Positions 34,205 to 43,551 of a stretch of 64,000 nt of DNA are shown here, piece by piece. The stretch lies in assembly GCF_020524885.1 (NCBI RefSeq), contig NZ_JAIVKJ010000002.1, forward strand, positions 186,001-250,000, given 5' to 3'. Each line of letters starts with the position of its first letter. Position 1 is the first letter of the stretch. Under the pieces are notes generated by a model that saw only the letters and a program-made list of their open reading frames with translations, had not been told where the DNA came from and searched no databases. The position numbers were made by a program, and so were the translations under genes. Source of the DNA: Microbulbifer elongatus (GTDB lineage Bacteria; Pseudomonadota; Gammaproteobacteria; Pseudomonadales; Cellvibrionaceae).

Positions 34205-35494
34205 ATGGGAATTGTTACGCGCGCCCTCGGCAAGCTGGCGCCGGCGCTGCTGATTGCCACATTTACCGGTCCCGCCTCGGCGCAATTGACCCTCGACAGC
34301 GCGATTCAGCTGGCACTGGACCAGGATCCCCAAACGGCGGCTGCCCTGGCCGCCGCCGACGCGGCGACGGAAACCGCCGTGGCGGACGCCCAGTGGGCCG
34401 ACCCCATGGTAAAGCTGGGTGTGGCTAACCTGCCCACCGACACTTTCGCCTTTGACGACCAGCCAATGACCCAGAAAGTGATCGGCATTAGCCAGAAGCT
34501 GCCCCGCGGGGATTCCGCGGCACTCGCCGGTGAGCGCGGCGCCCACACTGCGGAGGCGGGCTATGCCGGTGCCGCGGATCTGGAACTGGCGCTGGCGCGG
34601 GACGTGGCGCTGGCCTACCTCAGCGTGGCGGAGCAGCTGCGGGTGCGCGAACTGCTGGCGGAGAACCGTCGCTGGATGCAGGAGCTGGTGGGGTACAACC
34701 GCGCGCGCCTCGCCAGTGCGCAGATCCATTCCCAGCAGCTGTTGCAGTCGCAGCTGGCACTGGCGCGACTGGACGACCGCATTGCCGCGGTGGATGGCGA
34801 GATCAATCGCGCCCGCGGCACGCTCAGCCGCTGGATCGGCGGCGCCGCCTGGGGCGTGCTGGATGCAACGCCGCCGGCCTGGCGGGATACCCGCGACTGG
34901 CTGGTTGGGCAGTCCCTTCCGGTCCCGATGGCGCTTGTGGAGCAGCACCCCGCCGTGGCTGCCAGCAGTGCCCGCGTGGCTGCAGAGCGGGCCAATGTGG
35001 CACTGGCCCAGGAGGCCTACAAGCCGCAGTTCGGTGTCGATTTCAGTTACGGCCAGCGCGACCGGACTCCAATGAGTGATGGCTCGGACTTTGCCAGCGT
35101 GATGGTGTCGTTCGACCTGCCCCTGTTCCGCCAGGATCGCCAGGACCGCCGCCTTGCCGCCAGCCGCGCGCGCGAAAGCGCTGGCATCCTGCAGCGACAG
35201 AACCTACTGCAGCAGTTGCACGCCGAGCTCAATGGTGCCGTGGCCATGGCCCAGACACTCGATCGCCGTCGCGCGGAGTACCGGGAGTACTTGCTGCCGC
35301 AGGCAGACGCTACCGCCGATGCGGTACTGCGGGGCTACGCCAGCAATACCGCGGATCTGGAAGCGGCCATTGCCGCGCGCATGGACGACATCGAGACCCA
35401 GATCAGTGCCGCGCGCCTCACCTATGGCTACTTCCGCGCCGTCGCGCGCATCCGTTATTTCCGCGCCGTCGAGCTCGACGCCAACTTCAAATAA
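34205..35494 (+). CDS. TolC-family outer-membrane channel of heavy-metal efflux system
   Basis: Outer-membrane efflux protein of 429 residues, partner of the next two genes. Signal peptide ends ...GPASA-QL; two OEP repeats of long helices (LALARDVALAYLSVAEQLRVRELL; then LLQQLHAELNGAVAMAQTL). It has no lipobox, unlike E. coli CusC, and looks more like CzcC-type proteins. Operon order outer-membrane channel, adaptor, pump is the standard cus/czc order. Confidence 0.88.
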   Translation: MGIVTRALGKLAPALLIATFTGPASAQLTLDSAIQLALDQDPQTAAALAAADAATETAVADAQWADPMVKLGVANLPTDTFAFDDQPMTQKVIGISQKLPRGDSAALAGERGAHTAEAGYAGAADLELALARDVALAYLSVAEQLRVRELLAENRRWMQELVGYNRARLASAQIHSQQLLQSQLALARLDDRIAAVDGEINRARGTLSRWIGGAAWGVLDATPPAWRDTRDWLVGQSLPVPMALVEQHPAVAASSARVAAERANVALAQEAYKPQFGVDFSYGQRDRTPMSDGSDFASVMVSFDLPLFRQDRQDRRLAASRARESAGILQRQNLLQQLHAELNGAVAMAQTLDRRRAEYREYLLPQADATADAVLRGYASNTADLEAAIAARMDDIETQISAARLTYGYFRAVARIRYFRAVELDANFK

Positions 35495-35512
35495 TCAGCG
35501 ATCTGCAACGTT

Positions 35513-37102
35513 ATGAACAAAATATTGATAGTCGTGCTCGCCATCATCGCCCTGGTGGTGGGAATTCTTGTGGGGCGCGGCCTGTCCGGCGGTGACGACA
35601 CCGCGCAGGGAGGCAGCGGCGAAAAGAAAATCCTCTACTGGGTCGCGCCCATGGACCCCAACTACCGTCGCGACGGCCCCGGCAAATCGCCCATGGGCAT
35701 GGACCTGGTGCCGGTCTACGAGGGCGAGGAAGGTGAGGCCAAGCCAGGCACCGTATCCATCTCCTCCCAGGTGGAAAACAACCTGGGTGTGCGCACCGCG
35801 GTAGCGGAGAAAGGCCCGGTGACCATAGAGGTCGACACCGTGGGCCTGGTGCAGCTGGATGAAGACAAGCTGCACCACGTGCACACCCGCCTGAGCGGTT
35901 GGGTGCACAAGAGCTGGGTCAAGGCCGTGGGGGATCGTGTGCGCAAGGGGCAGCCGCTGGTGGCGATCTACTCGCCGGAGCTCGTCAAGGCTCAGAGTGA
36001 ACTGGTAGCGGCCCTGGAAAGCGGCAACCGCACCCTGATCGAGGCCACCCGCGAGCGCCTGAACAGCCTTGGGGTGCCTGCCGAGCAGGTGCGCGCGCTG
36101 GATAAATCCCGTCAGGTGAACCAGACCATCACCCTCTACTCGCCCACCGATGGCTACGTAAATGAATTCGCCGCCCGCGACGGTATGTATATCACCCCCG
36201 CCACCACCCTGATGAGCATTGGCCCGCTGGACACCGTGTGGGTGGAAGGCGAGCTGTTCCCGAAACAGGGCGCCCAGGTACGCGTGGGCGATACCGCCAC
36301 CCTGCAGGGGGAGTTTGCCCCGGGCCGCAGCTGGACCGGCGAGCTAGTGCACATTCTCCCGGATCTCGACCCCAAGACCCGCACCCTGCGCGTGCGGGTG
36401 CTTGTGGAAAACGCCGATAAAACCCTGCGTCCGGGCATGTTTGTGCGCCTGCAGCTGGGCGGCCAGCAGGTGGATACGTTGACCGTACCGCGCAGCGCCC
36501 TGATCCGCACCGGTGATATGGACCGGCTGGTGATCGCCGAGGGTGGCGGCCGTTATCGCTCGGTGCGCGTGCGGGTGGGCCGCGAGCTGGGCAAGCGAGT
36601 GGAAATCCTCGCCGGACTCGAACCCGGTACCGAGGTCGTCACCTCGGCCCAGTTCCTGCTGGATTCCGAGTCCAGCATTAGCGCCGATCTGCAGCGCATC
36701 GAGGGCGAAGGTGACGCGAACAGCAGTAAAAAGTCAGCAAAAGCCGATACCGCCTGGGCCGAGGCCACGGTGCTCAGCATGCCCGACGACAACCACTACG
36801 CGCGCCTCGAGCACGGCCCGGTGCCGGAATGGGACTGGCCCGGTATGGTGATGGGATTCCATGTGGCGGAAGGCGGGCAGCAGGCATTACGCGATGCGCT
36901 GGAAAGCGGCGCGCCGCTGCGGGTGCAGATGCGCCAGCGCGACGACGGTAAATACGAGGTGATCGCCGCTCACGCCTTGGCCGATGATTCCCTGATGCCG
37001 GGACACGAAGGCCACGAGCAAATGGACCACTCGCAGATGGATCACGGCGAGATGGACCACGGTGACATGGATCACTCCGGACCGCAGGAGCCGGTGAAAT
37101 GA
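35513..37102 (+). CDS. cusB: CusB-like efflux adaptor with heavy-metal-binding domain and fused CusF-like domain
   Basis: Periplasmic adaptor of 529 residues that joins pump and outer-membrane channel. One N-terminal membrane helix, then ILYWVAPMDPNYRRDGPGKSPMGMDLVPVYEG, a heavy-metal-binding domain with Met/Asp replacing the usual CPMHP cysteine. The barrel and lipoyl parts follow (VHTRLSGWVHKSWV, IYSPELVKAQSEL, LYSPTDGYV, GMYITPATTLMSI). From about residue 415 there is a CusF-like domain with PEWDWPGMVMGFHV, carrying the Trp and Met of the Cu(I)/Ag(I) site, then a tail of repeated MDH/HxxMDHSQMDH motifs. The fusion replaces a separate cusF gene. Stop overlaps cusA by 4 bases. Confidence 0.92.
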   Translation: MNKILIVVLAIIALVVGILVGRGLSGGDDTAQGGSGEKKILYWVAPMDPNYRRDGPGKSPMGMDLVPVYEGEEGEAKPGTVSISSQVENNLGVRTAVAEKGPVTIEVDTVGLVQLDEDKLHHVHTRLSGWVHKSWVKAVGDRVRKGQPLVAIYSPELVKAQSELVAALESGNRTLIEATRERLNSLGVPAEQVRALDKSRQVNQTITLYSPTDGYVNEFAARDGMYITPATTLMSIGPLDTVWVEGELFPKQGAQVRVGDTATLQGEFAPGRSWTGELVHILPDLDPKTRTLRVRVLVENADKTLRPGMFVRLQLGGQQVDTLTVPRSALIRTGDMDRLVIAEGGGRYRSVRVRVGRELGKRVEILAGLEPGTEVVTSAQFLLDSESSISADLQRIEGEGDANSSKKSAKADTAWAEATVLSMPDDNHYARLEHGPVPEWDWPGMVMGFHVAEGGQQALRDALESGAPLRVQMRQRDDGKYEVIAAHALADDSLMPGHEGHEQMDHSQMDHGEMDHGDMDHSGPQEPVK

Positions 37103-40100
37103 TCGCGCGTATCATCCACTGGTCCCTGCACAACCGCGCGCTGGTATTGATCGGCGCGGTGGTGCTGACCCTTGCCGGCCTCTACAGCCTGCGCAATACG
37201 CCGGTGGATGCCCTGCCGGACCTTTCCGACGTGCAGGTGATCGTCAAGACCAGCTACCCGGGCCAGGCACCGCAGGTGGTGGAGGACCAGGTTACCTACC
37301 CCCTCACCACCGCCATGCTGAGTGTACCCGGCGCGCATACGGTGCGCGGTTATTCATTTTTCGGCGATTCCTACGTTTACGTTATTTTCGACGACGATGT
37401 CGACCTCTACTGGGCCAGATCCCGTGTACTTGAATACCTGAGCCAGGTGGCCCCGCGCCTGCCCAGTGCCGCGCGCTCGGAACTGGGGCCGGATGCCACT
37501 GGCGTGGGCTGGATCTACAGCTACACCCTGGTGGACCCCACCGGCAAACACGACCTGGCGCAGCTGCGCTCACTGCAGGACTGGTTCCTGAAATACGAGC
37601 TGCAGACCCTGCCCGGGGTGTCCGAGGTGGCCACCGTGGGGGGCATGGTCAAACAGTACCAGGTGCAGGTGGACCCCCTGCGGCTGCGCGCCTACGACCT
37701 GACCCTGGCCCAGGTGCAGGCGGCGATAGAGCGCGGCAACCGCGAATCCGGTGCCTCGGTGGTGGAGATGGCGGAAGCCGAATACATGGTGCGCGCCAGC
37801 GGCTACATCCAGAGCGTGGAAGACCTGCGCCAGCTGCCGCTGCTGGTCAATGCCGCCGGCACCCCGCTGTTGCTGCGGGATGTGGCAGATGTACACCTGG
37901 GGCCGCAGATGCGGCGCGGCCTCTCCGAGCTGGATGGCGAGGGCGAGGCCGTGGGTGGTGTGATTGTGATGCGCTTCGGTGAGAACGCGCGCGCGGTGAT
38001 CGACCGCGTGCGTGAGCGACTGCAAGAATTGCAGCGCAGCCTGCCGGCGGGTGTGGAAATCGTGCCCACCTACGACCGCAGCGAGCTGATCGACAGCGCG
38101 GTGGACAACCTGTGGCACAAGCTGCTGCAGGAGTTCATCGTGGTGGCACTGGTGTGCGCTCTGTTCCTGTACCACCTGCGTTCGTCGCTGGTGATCGCCA
38201 TCAGCCTGCCGCTGGGGATTATCGGTGCCTTTATCGTGATGCGCCTGCAGGGCATCAACGCCAACATCATGAGCCTGGGCGGCATCGCCATCGCCATCGG
38301 CGCTATGGTAGACGGCGCCATCGTGATGATCGAGAACCTGCACAAGCATATGGAGCGCACCCCGCTCACTGAGGAGAACAGATGGAAGATTGTCGGTGAA
38401 GCGGCCAGTGAGGTGGGGCCGCCGCTGTTCTTCAGCTTGCTGATCATCACCCTGAGTTTCCTGCCGGTATTCGCGCTGGAAGGCCAGGAGGGGCGGCTGT
38501 TCGCGCCGCTGGCCTATACCAAGACCTACGCCATGGCAGTGGCCGCCGGCCTCGCCATCACCCTGGTGCCGGTGCTGATGGGCTACCTAGTGCGCGGCGA
38601 AGTGAAGCCGGAACAGGCCAACCCAATCAATCGCGCTTTTACTGCCGCCTACCGCCCGGCGCTGGAACTGGCGATCCGCCATCCGCTGCTCGTCGTCATC
38701 ACCGCCCTGTTGTTGCTCGCCAGCAGCCTGTATCCGCTGTCGCGCACCGGCAGTGAATTCATGCCGCCGCTGGATGAAGGCGACCTGATGTATATGCCCA
38801 GCACCCATCCCGGCATTTCCATCGGCAAGGCCCGCGAGCTGCTGCAGCAGACCGACAAGATGATCATGCAGGTACCGGAAGTGGCGCAGGTGTGGGGCAA
38901 GATGGGCCGCGCCGAAACCGCCACCGACCCGGCGCCGCTGACCATGGTGGAGACGATTATCCGCTTCAAGCCCCGCGACCAGTGGCGGCCGGGGATGACC
39001 CCGGAAAAACTGCGCGCGGAGCTCGATGCCGCGGTGCAGTTGCCCGGGGTCACCAACGCCTGGGTGATGCCGATCAAGACCCGTATCGACATGCTCGCCA
39101 CCGGCATCAAGACCCCGGTGGGCATCAAGGTTGCCGGTGCTGACCTGTACCAGATCGAGCAGATCGGTACCCAACTGGAGTCCCTGCTCAAGAATGTGCC
39201 AGGTACCGCGTCGGTATTTGCCGAGCGCGTCGAGGGCGGCCGCTATATCGATATCGACATCGACCGCAGTGCCGCGGCGCGCTACGGCCTGAATATCCAG
39301 GACGTGCAGACGGTGATCGACACCGCGGTGGGCGGCAAGAAGGTGGGTGAGACCACCGAAGGCCTGGAGCGCTATCCGATCAATGTGCGTTACCCACAGG
39401 CCTGGCGCGACTCGCCGGAAAGCCTGCGCGGCCTGCCGCTGGTGGCCCCTAACGGTACCCACCTAAGCCTCGGCGATGTGGCGACCATTGAGGTGCAGAG
39501 CGGTCCGCCGATGATCAAGACCGAGAACGCCCGCCCCAATGGCTGGATCTATATCGATATCGCCAACCGCGACCTGGGCTCGTGGGTGGCGGAGGCGCAG
39601 CAGCTGGTGGCGGACCAACTGGAGCTGCCACCGGGCTATTCCCTGGCGTGGTCCGGCCAGTACGAATACATGGAGCGCGCGCGCGAGCGCCTGGGTCTGC
39701 TGTTGCCGGTGACCCTCGGCATCATCGTCCTGTTGCTGTACTTCAGCTTCCGCCACTGGGGTGAGGTGCTGGTGATCATGGGCACCCTGCCGCTGGCGCT
39801 GATCGGCGGTCTGTGGCTGTTGTACTGGCTCGATTACAACCTGTCGGTGGCGGTGGGCGTGGGCTTTATTGCACTGGCCGGGGTGGCTGTGGAGATCGGA
39901 GTAATCATGCTCGTGTATCTCAACCAGGCTTGGCATCAGGCGCAGGCAGAGTGCGAAGCCGACGACCGCAAGCCCACCGTGGCGGACCTGCGTGAGGCGA
40001 TCCGCAGCGGTGCCGGTCAGCGCATGCGCCCGGTGTTGATGACCACGTCCACCGTTTTTATCGGCTTGATACCGGTCATGCTGGGTAGTGGCGTTGGCTC

Positions 40101-40227
40101 GGAAGTCATGCAGCGCATTGCCGCGCCCATGGTTGGTGGTATGGTTAGTGCCATGCTGTTGACGCTGATGGTATTGCCGGCAGTGTACCGGTTGTGGAAA
40201 GGGCGCAGTCTGGCCGCCGCAACCTAG
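37099..40227 (+). CDS. cusA: CusA-like heavy-metal RND efflux pump
   Basis: Inner-membrane proton-driven HME-RND pump, 1042 residues. The helix 4 motif GGIAIAIGAMVDGAIVMIENLHK has the Asp/Glu residues of proton transfer. The periplasmic loop keeps Met in the contexts seen in E. coli CusA: APLTMVETII and KTRIDMLATGIK, the third site region DLMYMPSTHPG; this supports Cu(I)/Ag(I) rather than Zn/Co/Cd. ATG overlaps the cusB stop (ATGA), ensuring coupled translation. C-terminal helices end ..VLPAVYRLWKGR. Confidence 0.93.
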   Translation: MIARIIHWSLHNRALVLIGAVVLTLAGLYSLRNTPVDALPDLSDVQVIVKTSYPGQAPQVVEDQVTYPLTTAMLSVPGAHTVRGYSFFGDSYVYVIFDDDVDLYWARSRVLEYLSQVAPRLPSAARSELGPDATGVGWIYSYTLVDPTGKHDLAQLRSLQDWFLKYELQTLPGVSEVATVGGMVKQYQVQVDPLRLRAYDLTLAQVQAAIERGNRESGASVVEMAEAEYMVRASGYIQSVEDLRQLPLLVNAAGTPLLLRDVADVHLGPQMRRGLSELDGEGEAVGGVIVMRFGENARAVIDRVRERLQELQRSLPAGVEIVPTYDRSELIDSAVDNLWHKLLQEFIVVALVCALFLYHLRSSLVIAISLPLGIIGAFIVMRLQGINANIMSLGGIAIAIGAMVDGAIVMIENLHKHMERTPLTEENRWKIVGEAASEVGPPLFFSLLIITLSFLPVFALEGQEGRLFAPLAYTKTYAMAVAAGLAITLVPVLMGYLVRGEVKPEQANPINRAFTAAYRPALELAIRHPLLVVITALLLLASSLYPLSRTGSEFMPPLDEGDLMYMPSTHPGISIGKARELLQQTDKMIMQVPEVAQVWGKMGRAETATDPAPLTMVETIIRFKPRDQWRPGMTPEKLRAELDAAVQLPGVTNAWVMPIKTRIDMLATGIKTPVGIKVAGADLYQIEQIGTQLESLLKNVPGTASVFAERVEGGRYIDIDIDRSAAARYGLNIQDVQTVIDTAVGGKKVGETTEGLERYPINVRYPQAWRDSPESLRGLPLVAPNGTHLSLGDVATIEVQSGPPMIKTENARPNGWIYIDIANRDLGSWVAEAQQLVADQLELPPGYSLAWSGQYEYMERARERLGLLLPVTLGIIVLLLYFSFRHWGEVLVIMGTLPLALIGGLWLLYWLDYNLSVAVGVGFIALAGVAVEIGVIMLVYLNQAWHQAQAECEADDRKPTVADLREAIRSGAGQRMRPVLMTTSTVFIGLIPVMLGSGVGSEVMQRIAAPMVGGMVSAMLLTLMVLPAVYRLWKGRSLAAAT

Positions 40228-40306
40228 CATTCCCTTGCAGGGCGCCCGTCGAAGAAATGATCGCTTGCGAGTGGGGTGCCCCTGTTGATTAGCTGTAAGA
40301 CCTGCA

Positions 40307-41272
40307 ATGAAAAATAAAAAACCCTCCGGTGCTGTACCGGCTAAATTTGAACTGTCTTTTCTCGCGCCTCGCTTCTGGGGAACCTGGCTGTTACTGGGCT
40401 TTCTGCGCCTGATGACCGTATTGCCAAGAAGCTGGGTCATGTTCCTGGGGGCGCGGTTCGGCGATATCTTCCGCTGCTCCAATGAGAAGCGGCGGCGTAT
40501 CGCCGAGGTCAACTTTGAACTGTGCTTCCCGGAAATGTCACCGGAGCAGCGTCAGGTGCTATTGGTAGATCACTTCCGGGCCTACGGGCGCAGCTTGCTG
40601 GATATGGGCCTGACACTGTGGGGCAGCGAAAAAAAGCTGAAGAAACTGGTGGAGCTGGAAGGCTTCGAGGAGCAGCAAAAGCTGGTAGCGGAAAAGAACG
40701 TACTGGCCATCACCTGGCACCTGACTACCCTTGAGCTGACCGGCCTGTTGATGACTATGGCTGGCCCAACGGTTTCGATGATGAAGTCCTTGAAAAACCC
40801 GTTGCTGACCTGGGTAGTCGCCCGCGGGCGCGGACATTTATCGGATCTAAAGTTGATGAACCGAGAGGCGGGTATCCGCCCACTGATCAAGGGCTTGAAA
40901 TCGGGAAGGCAGTGCATTCTGTTGCCGGACGAAGACTTTGGCTTCCGCGGTGGGGATGTGGTTTATGTACCGTTTTTCGGCGTGCCCCGCGCCATGGTCA
41001 CGACGCCGGGCCGTATTGCCAAGGCCACCGGTGCGGCTGTGACTCTCTGCACCTCACGCCTGGACCCAACCACCGGCAAATATATCTGCACCTTCACACC
41101 ACCACTGACAGAGGTCAAAGGGGAAGACCCGGTGGCGGATGCCAAAGCCATCTGCAGCGCCATGGAAACCATGATCCGTAAAGCCCCGGAGCAATACTTG
41201 TGGACCTTCCGCTGGTTCTGCTCTCGGCCGGATGGTTCCGAAAGCCCCTATGATCCGGTGCCGGCTACCTGA
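40307..41272 (+). CDS. LpxL/LpxM-like lipid A late acyltransferase
   Basis: Transfers an acyl chain from acyl-ACP to lipid A precursor at the inner membrane; 321 residues. The catalytic HX4E is H138-LTTL-E143; one N-terminal hydrophobic anchor (WGTWLLLGFLRLMTVLPRSWV) and RRIAEVNFELCFPEMSPEQ match the family. ILLPDEDFGFRGGDVVYVPFFGVPRAMVTTPGRIAKATGA is the conserved second block. Which acyl position it modifies cannot be told. Monocistronic, convergent with the TRAP permeases. Confidence 0.92.
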   Translation: MKNKKPSGAVPAKFELSFLAPRFWGTWLLLGFLRLMTVLPRSWVMFLGARFGDIFRCSNEKRRRIAEVNFELCFPEMSPEQRQVLLVDHFRAYGRSLLDMGLTLWGSEKKLKKLVELEGFEEQQKLVAEKNVLAITWHLTTLELTGLLMTMAGPTVSMMKSLKNPLLTWVVARGRGHLSDLKLMNREAGIRPLIKGLKSGRQCILLPDEDFGFRGGDVVYVPFFGVPRAMVTTPGRIAKATGAAVTLCTSRLDPTTGKYICTFTPPLTEVKGEDPVADAKAICSAMETMIRKAPEQYLWTFRWFCSRPDGSESPYDPVPAT

Positions 41273-41335
41273 CTTGTATCGCGGCAGGCGCATCGGCTCT
41301 GGTGCGGCGCTTGCGAAGAATCATCCCGCTATCGG

Positions 41336-42697
41336 TTATCCCGCTAAATAAGCGGGCAACCAGGTCGCCAGCGCGGGCCATGCCGCCAGCAACAGCATCA
41401 CCAGCAACTGAATCCCGATAAATGGCACTACGCCGCTGTAAATTGCGCCGGTGGACACTTCGACCGGTGCGACCCCACGCAGGTAAAACAGCGCAAAGCC
41501 AAAGGGTGGGGTAAGGAAAGAGGTCTGCAGGTTCAGCGCAATCATCACACCCAGCCATACGGGATCCAGCCCCATGGCCAGCAGCACCGGGCCGACAATG
41601 GGCACCACCACGAAAGTGATCTCGATAAAGTCGAGGATAAATCCCAGCAGGAAGATCACCAGCATCACCAGCAGGGTCGCCCCGATCACGCCACCGGGCA
41701 GGCTTTCGAAGAAGTGGGTAACCACTTCCTCACCACCAAAACCACGGAATACCAGCGAAAACAGCGAGGCGCCGATCAGGATCGCGAATACCATCGCCGT
41801 GACCTGCAGGGTGCTCTGCCCCACTTCTCCGGCACGGCTCCAGTTTAGTGCGCCTCGTCCCCACGCCAGGATCCCCGCACCCAGCGCGCCGACCGCGGCG
41901 GCTTCGGTGGGGGTGGCGGCGCCGGTAATGATGGAGCCGAGCACCAGCAGCATCAGCGCAATCGGCGGAACCAGGCTTTTCAGGGTCTGCAGCAGCTCGA
42001 CTTCTTCGCGTTTGTCACGGGCGACCGAGGGTTCGCGGCGAGCAATAAACAGCAGGTAGAGAATGTAGGCGGCTACCAATATCAGGCCCGGAATGATCGC
42101 GCCCACAAACAGGTCGCCCACACTCACGGGCTTTGGGTTGAAGATCCCCTGGGACAGCTGCGCCTGCTGGTACGCATTGGACAAGGTGTCACCGAGCAGG
42201 ACCAGCGCGATGGACGGCGGAATGATCTGGCCGAGGGTGCCGGTGGCGCAGATGGTTCCGGTAGCGAGCTTCGGCGAGTAGCCGCGTTTTAGCATGGTAG
42301 GCAGGGACATCAGGCCCATGGTCACCACCGTGGCGCCGACGATACCGGTGCTGGCGGCAAGCAGTGCACCCACCACCACCACGGAGACCGCCATACCGGC
42401 GGGAATACCGGAGAAAACACGTGCCAGATTGACCAGCAGCTCCTCGGCAATGCGCGCACGCTCCAGCATGACACCCATCAGAACGAACAGCGGAACCGCC
42501 ATCAGGGTGCCGTTCTGCATGATTCCGAAAAGGCGGTCTGGAAACGCCCTGAGCAATTCCGCATCAAACACGCCGCCGACAATACCAAGACCGGCGGCGA
42601 TCAGAGCCGTGCCGCCCAGGGTGAAGGCCACCGGGTAACCGAACATCAGTGCCGCGCACACGGCCAGAAACATCAGAAGTGGGATCAATTCCATCAT
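41336..42697 (-). CDS. TRAP transporter large permease (DctM family)
   Basis: Main membrane subunit of a TRAP transporter, 453 residues and about 12 helices, driven by the sodium gradient. Family features include FVLMGVMLERARIAEELLVNLARVFSGIPAGMAVSVVVVGALLAASTG, CATGTLGQIIPPSIALVLLGD and LQTSFLTPPFGFALFYLRGVAP. Start overlaps the small permease gene by 4 bases. There is no DctP gene next to it; the nearest is at 30530-31678 on the other strand. Confidence 0.94.
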   Translation of the reverse strand: MMELIPLLMFLAVCAALMFGYPVAFTLGGTALIAAGLGIVGGVFDAELLRAFPDRLFGIMQNGTLMAVPLFVLMGVMLERARIAEELLVNLARVFSGIPAGMAVSVVVVGALLAASTGIVGATVVTMGLMSLPTMLKRGYSPKLATGTICATGTLGQIIPPSIALVLLGDTLSNAYQQAQLSQGIFNPKPVSVGDLFVGAIIPGLILVAAYILYLLFIARREPSVARDKREEVELLQTLKSLVPPIALMLLVLGSIITGAATPTEAAAVGALGAGILAWGRGALNWSRAGEVGQSTLQVTAMVFAILIGASLFSLVFRGFGGEEVVTHFFESLPGGVIGATLLVMLVIFLLGFILDFIEITFVVVPIVGPVLLAMGLDPVWLGVMIALNLQTSFLTPPFGFALFYLRGVAPVEVSTGAIYSGVVPFIGIQLLVMLLLAAWPALATWLPAYLAG

Positions 42698-43302
42698 GCG
42701 CTGGCCTCCCCGGCCGCTTCCCGAATCAGCGGCGCCGGCTGTGTTGATGCCTCGGCGACCTGCGGTGCGGGGGCCCCTGAGCTGGCGGGGCTGGTTTCAA
42801 CCTGCATCAATGTGTTCAGGGCGCGCGCGAACTGGGCAATACCCTGTAGCGCGAGAGTCGCGGCCGCCAGTGGGATCAGGCTTTTCAGTAGGTAAACGCC
42901 ACCGAGACCATCGGCGCTGGCACTGGACTCCCACACCGCCCAACTGGAGGCGGCAAACTGCAAACTGCCCACTGCAATAAAAATGCAAACGGGTAGCAGG
43001 AAGATGAGGCAGCCCACCGCGTCCACCCAGGCCTTACCTCTGGCGGACATGGTGCGATAGAAGACATCGACGCGCACGTGGGCACCGGCCTGCAGGGCAT
43101 AGGCGAGACCGAGCATAAAGGCGGCTCCATGCAGGTAAACCACAGCGTCCTGCAGTGCCAGCGAGCCGCCATCGAAGCCGTAGCGCAGGGCAACCACCAG
43201 GCTCTGTATCAGTACCATGGCGAGGGTGAACCACCCCAGAAAGCGCCCGCAACCGCTGGCAAAGCGGTCGAGGGCACTGGCGATTCGCGGCAGAAACTTC
43301 AT
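42694..43302 (-). CDS. TRAP transporter small permease (DctQ family)
   Basis: Small membrane subunit, 202 residues with four helices. Typical segments: GWFTLAMVLIQSLVVALRYGF, QDAVVYLHGAAFMLGLAYALQAGAHVRVDVFY, SMSARGKAWVDAVG-type loop. The C-terminal ~45 residues are Ala/Pro-rich and not conserved. First gene of the two-gene operon; ends overlapping the large subunit gene (ATGA type). Its promoter lies in the gap shared with the divergent pstS gene. Confidence 0.88.
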   Translation of the reverse strand: MKFLPRIASALDRFASGCGRFLGWFTLAMVLIQSLVVALRYGFDGGSLALQDAVVYLHGAAFMLGLAYALQAGAHVRVDVFYRTMSARGKAWVDAVGCLIFLLPVCIFIAVGSLQFAASSWAVWESSASADGLGGVYLLKSLIPLAAATLALQGIAQFARALNTLMQVETSPASSGAPAPQVAEASTQPAPLIREAAGEASA

Positions 43303-43420
43303 GGGAGGTCTCTCAAATCATCGTTATTGTTCTGTTATCTAGGATGAAGAGCCTACCTGCTGGTCAGAAGTTGCGCCAGCGCCGGATACAGCAGGGTGAT
43401 TATGACCGCACTGAGTTTTC

Positions 43421-43471
43421 CGGTCATAAACTGTGCTGTTCACTGTAATCTGTTTGTAACTTTTCATTCAT
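43421..43471 (+). promoter_or_regulatory. Array of Pho boxes upstream of pstS
   Basis: Seven-base elements repeat every 11 bases: CGGTCAT, TGTGCTG, CTGTAAT, TTGTAAC, CATTCAT (consensus CTGTCAT with 4-base spacers). The best pair is CTGTAAT-ctgt-TTGTAAC at 43443-43460. A -10-like TAGAAT at 43471-43476 follows, 76 bases before the pstS start. Fits a PhoB-activated promoter lacking a -35 box. Confidence 0.75.
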
Positions 43472-43551
43472 AGAATCGTCACTAGTTAGACATAACATGC
43501 GTCGCGTGCAGACATTTCGACCAATTTAGCGACCACTTTTTGGAGATATCC

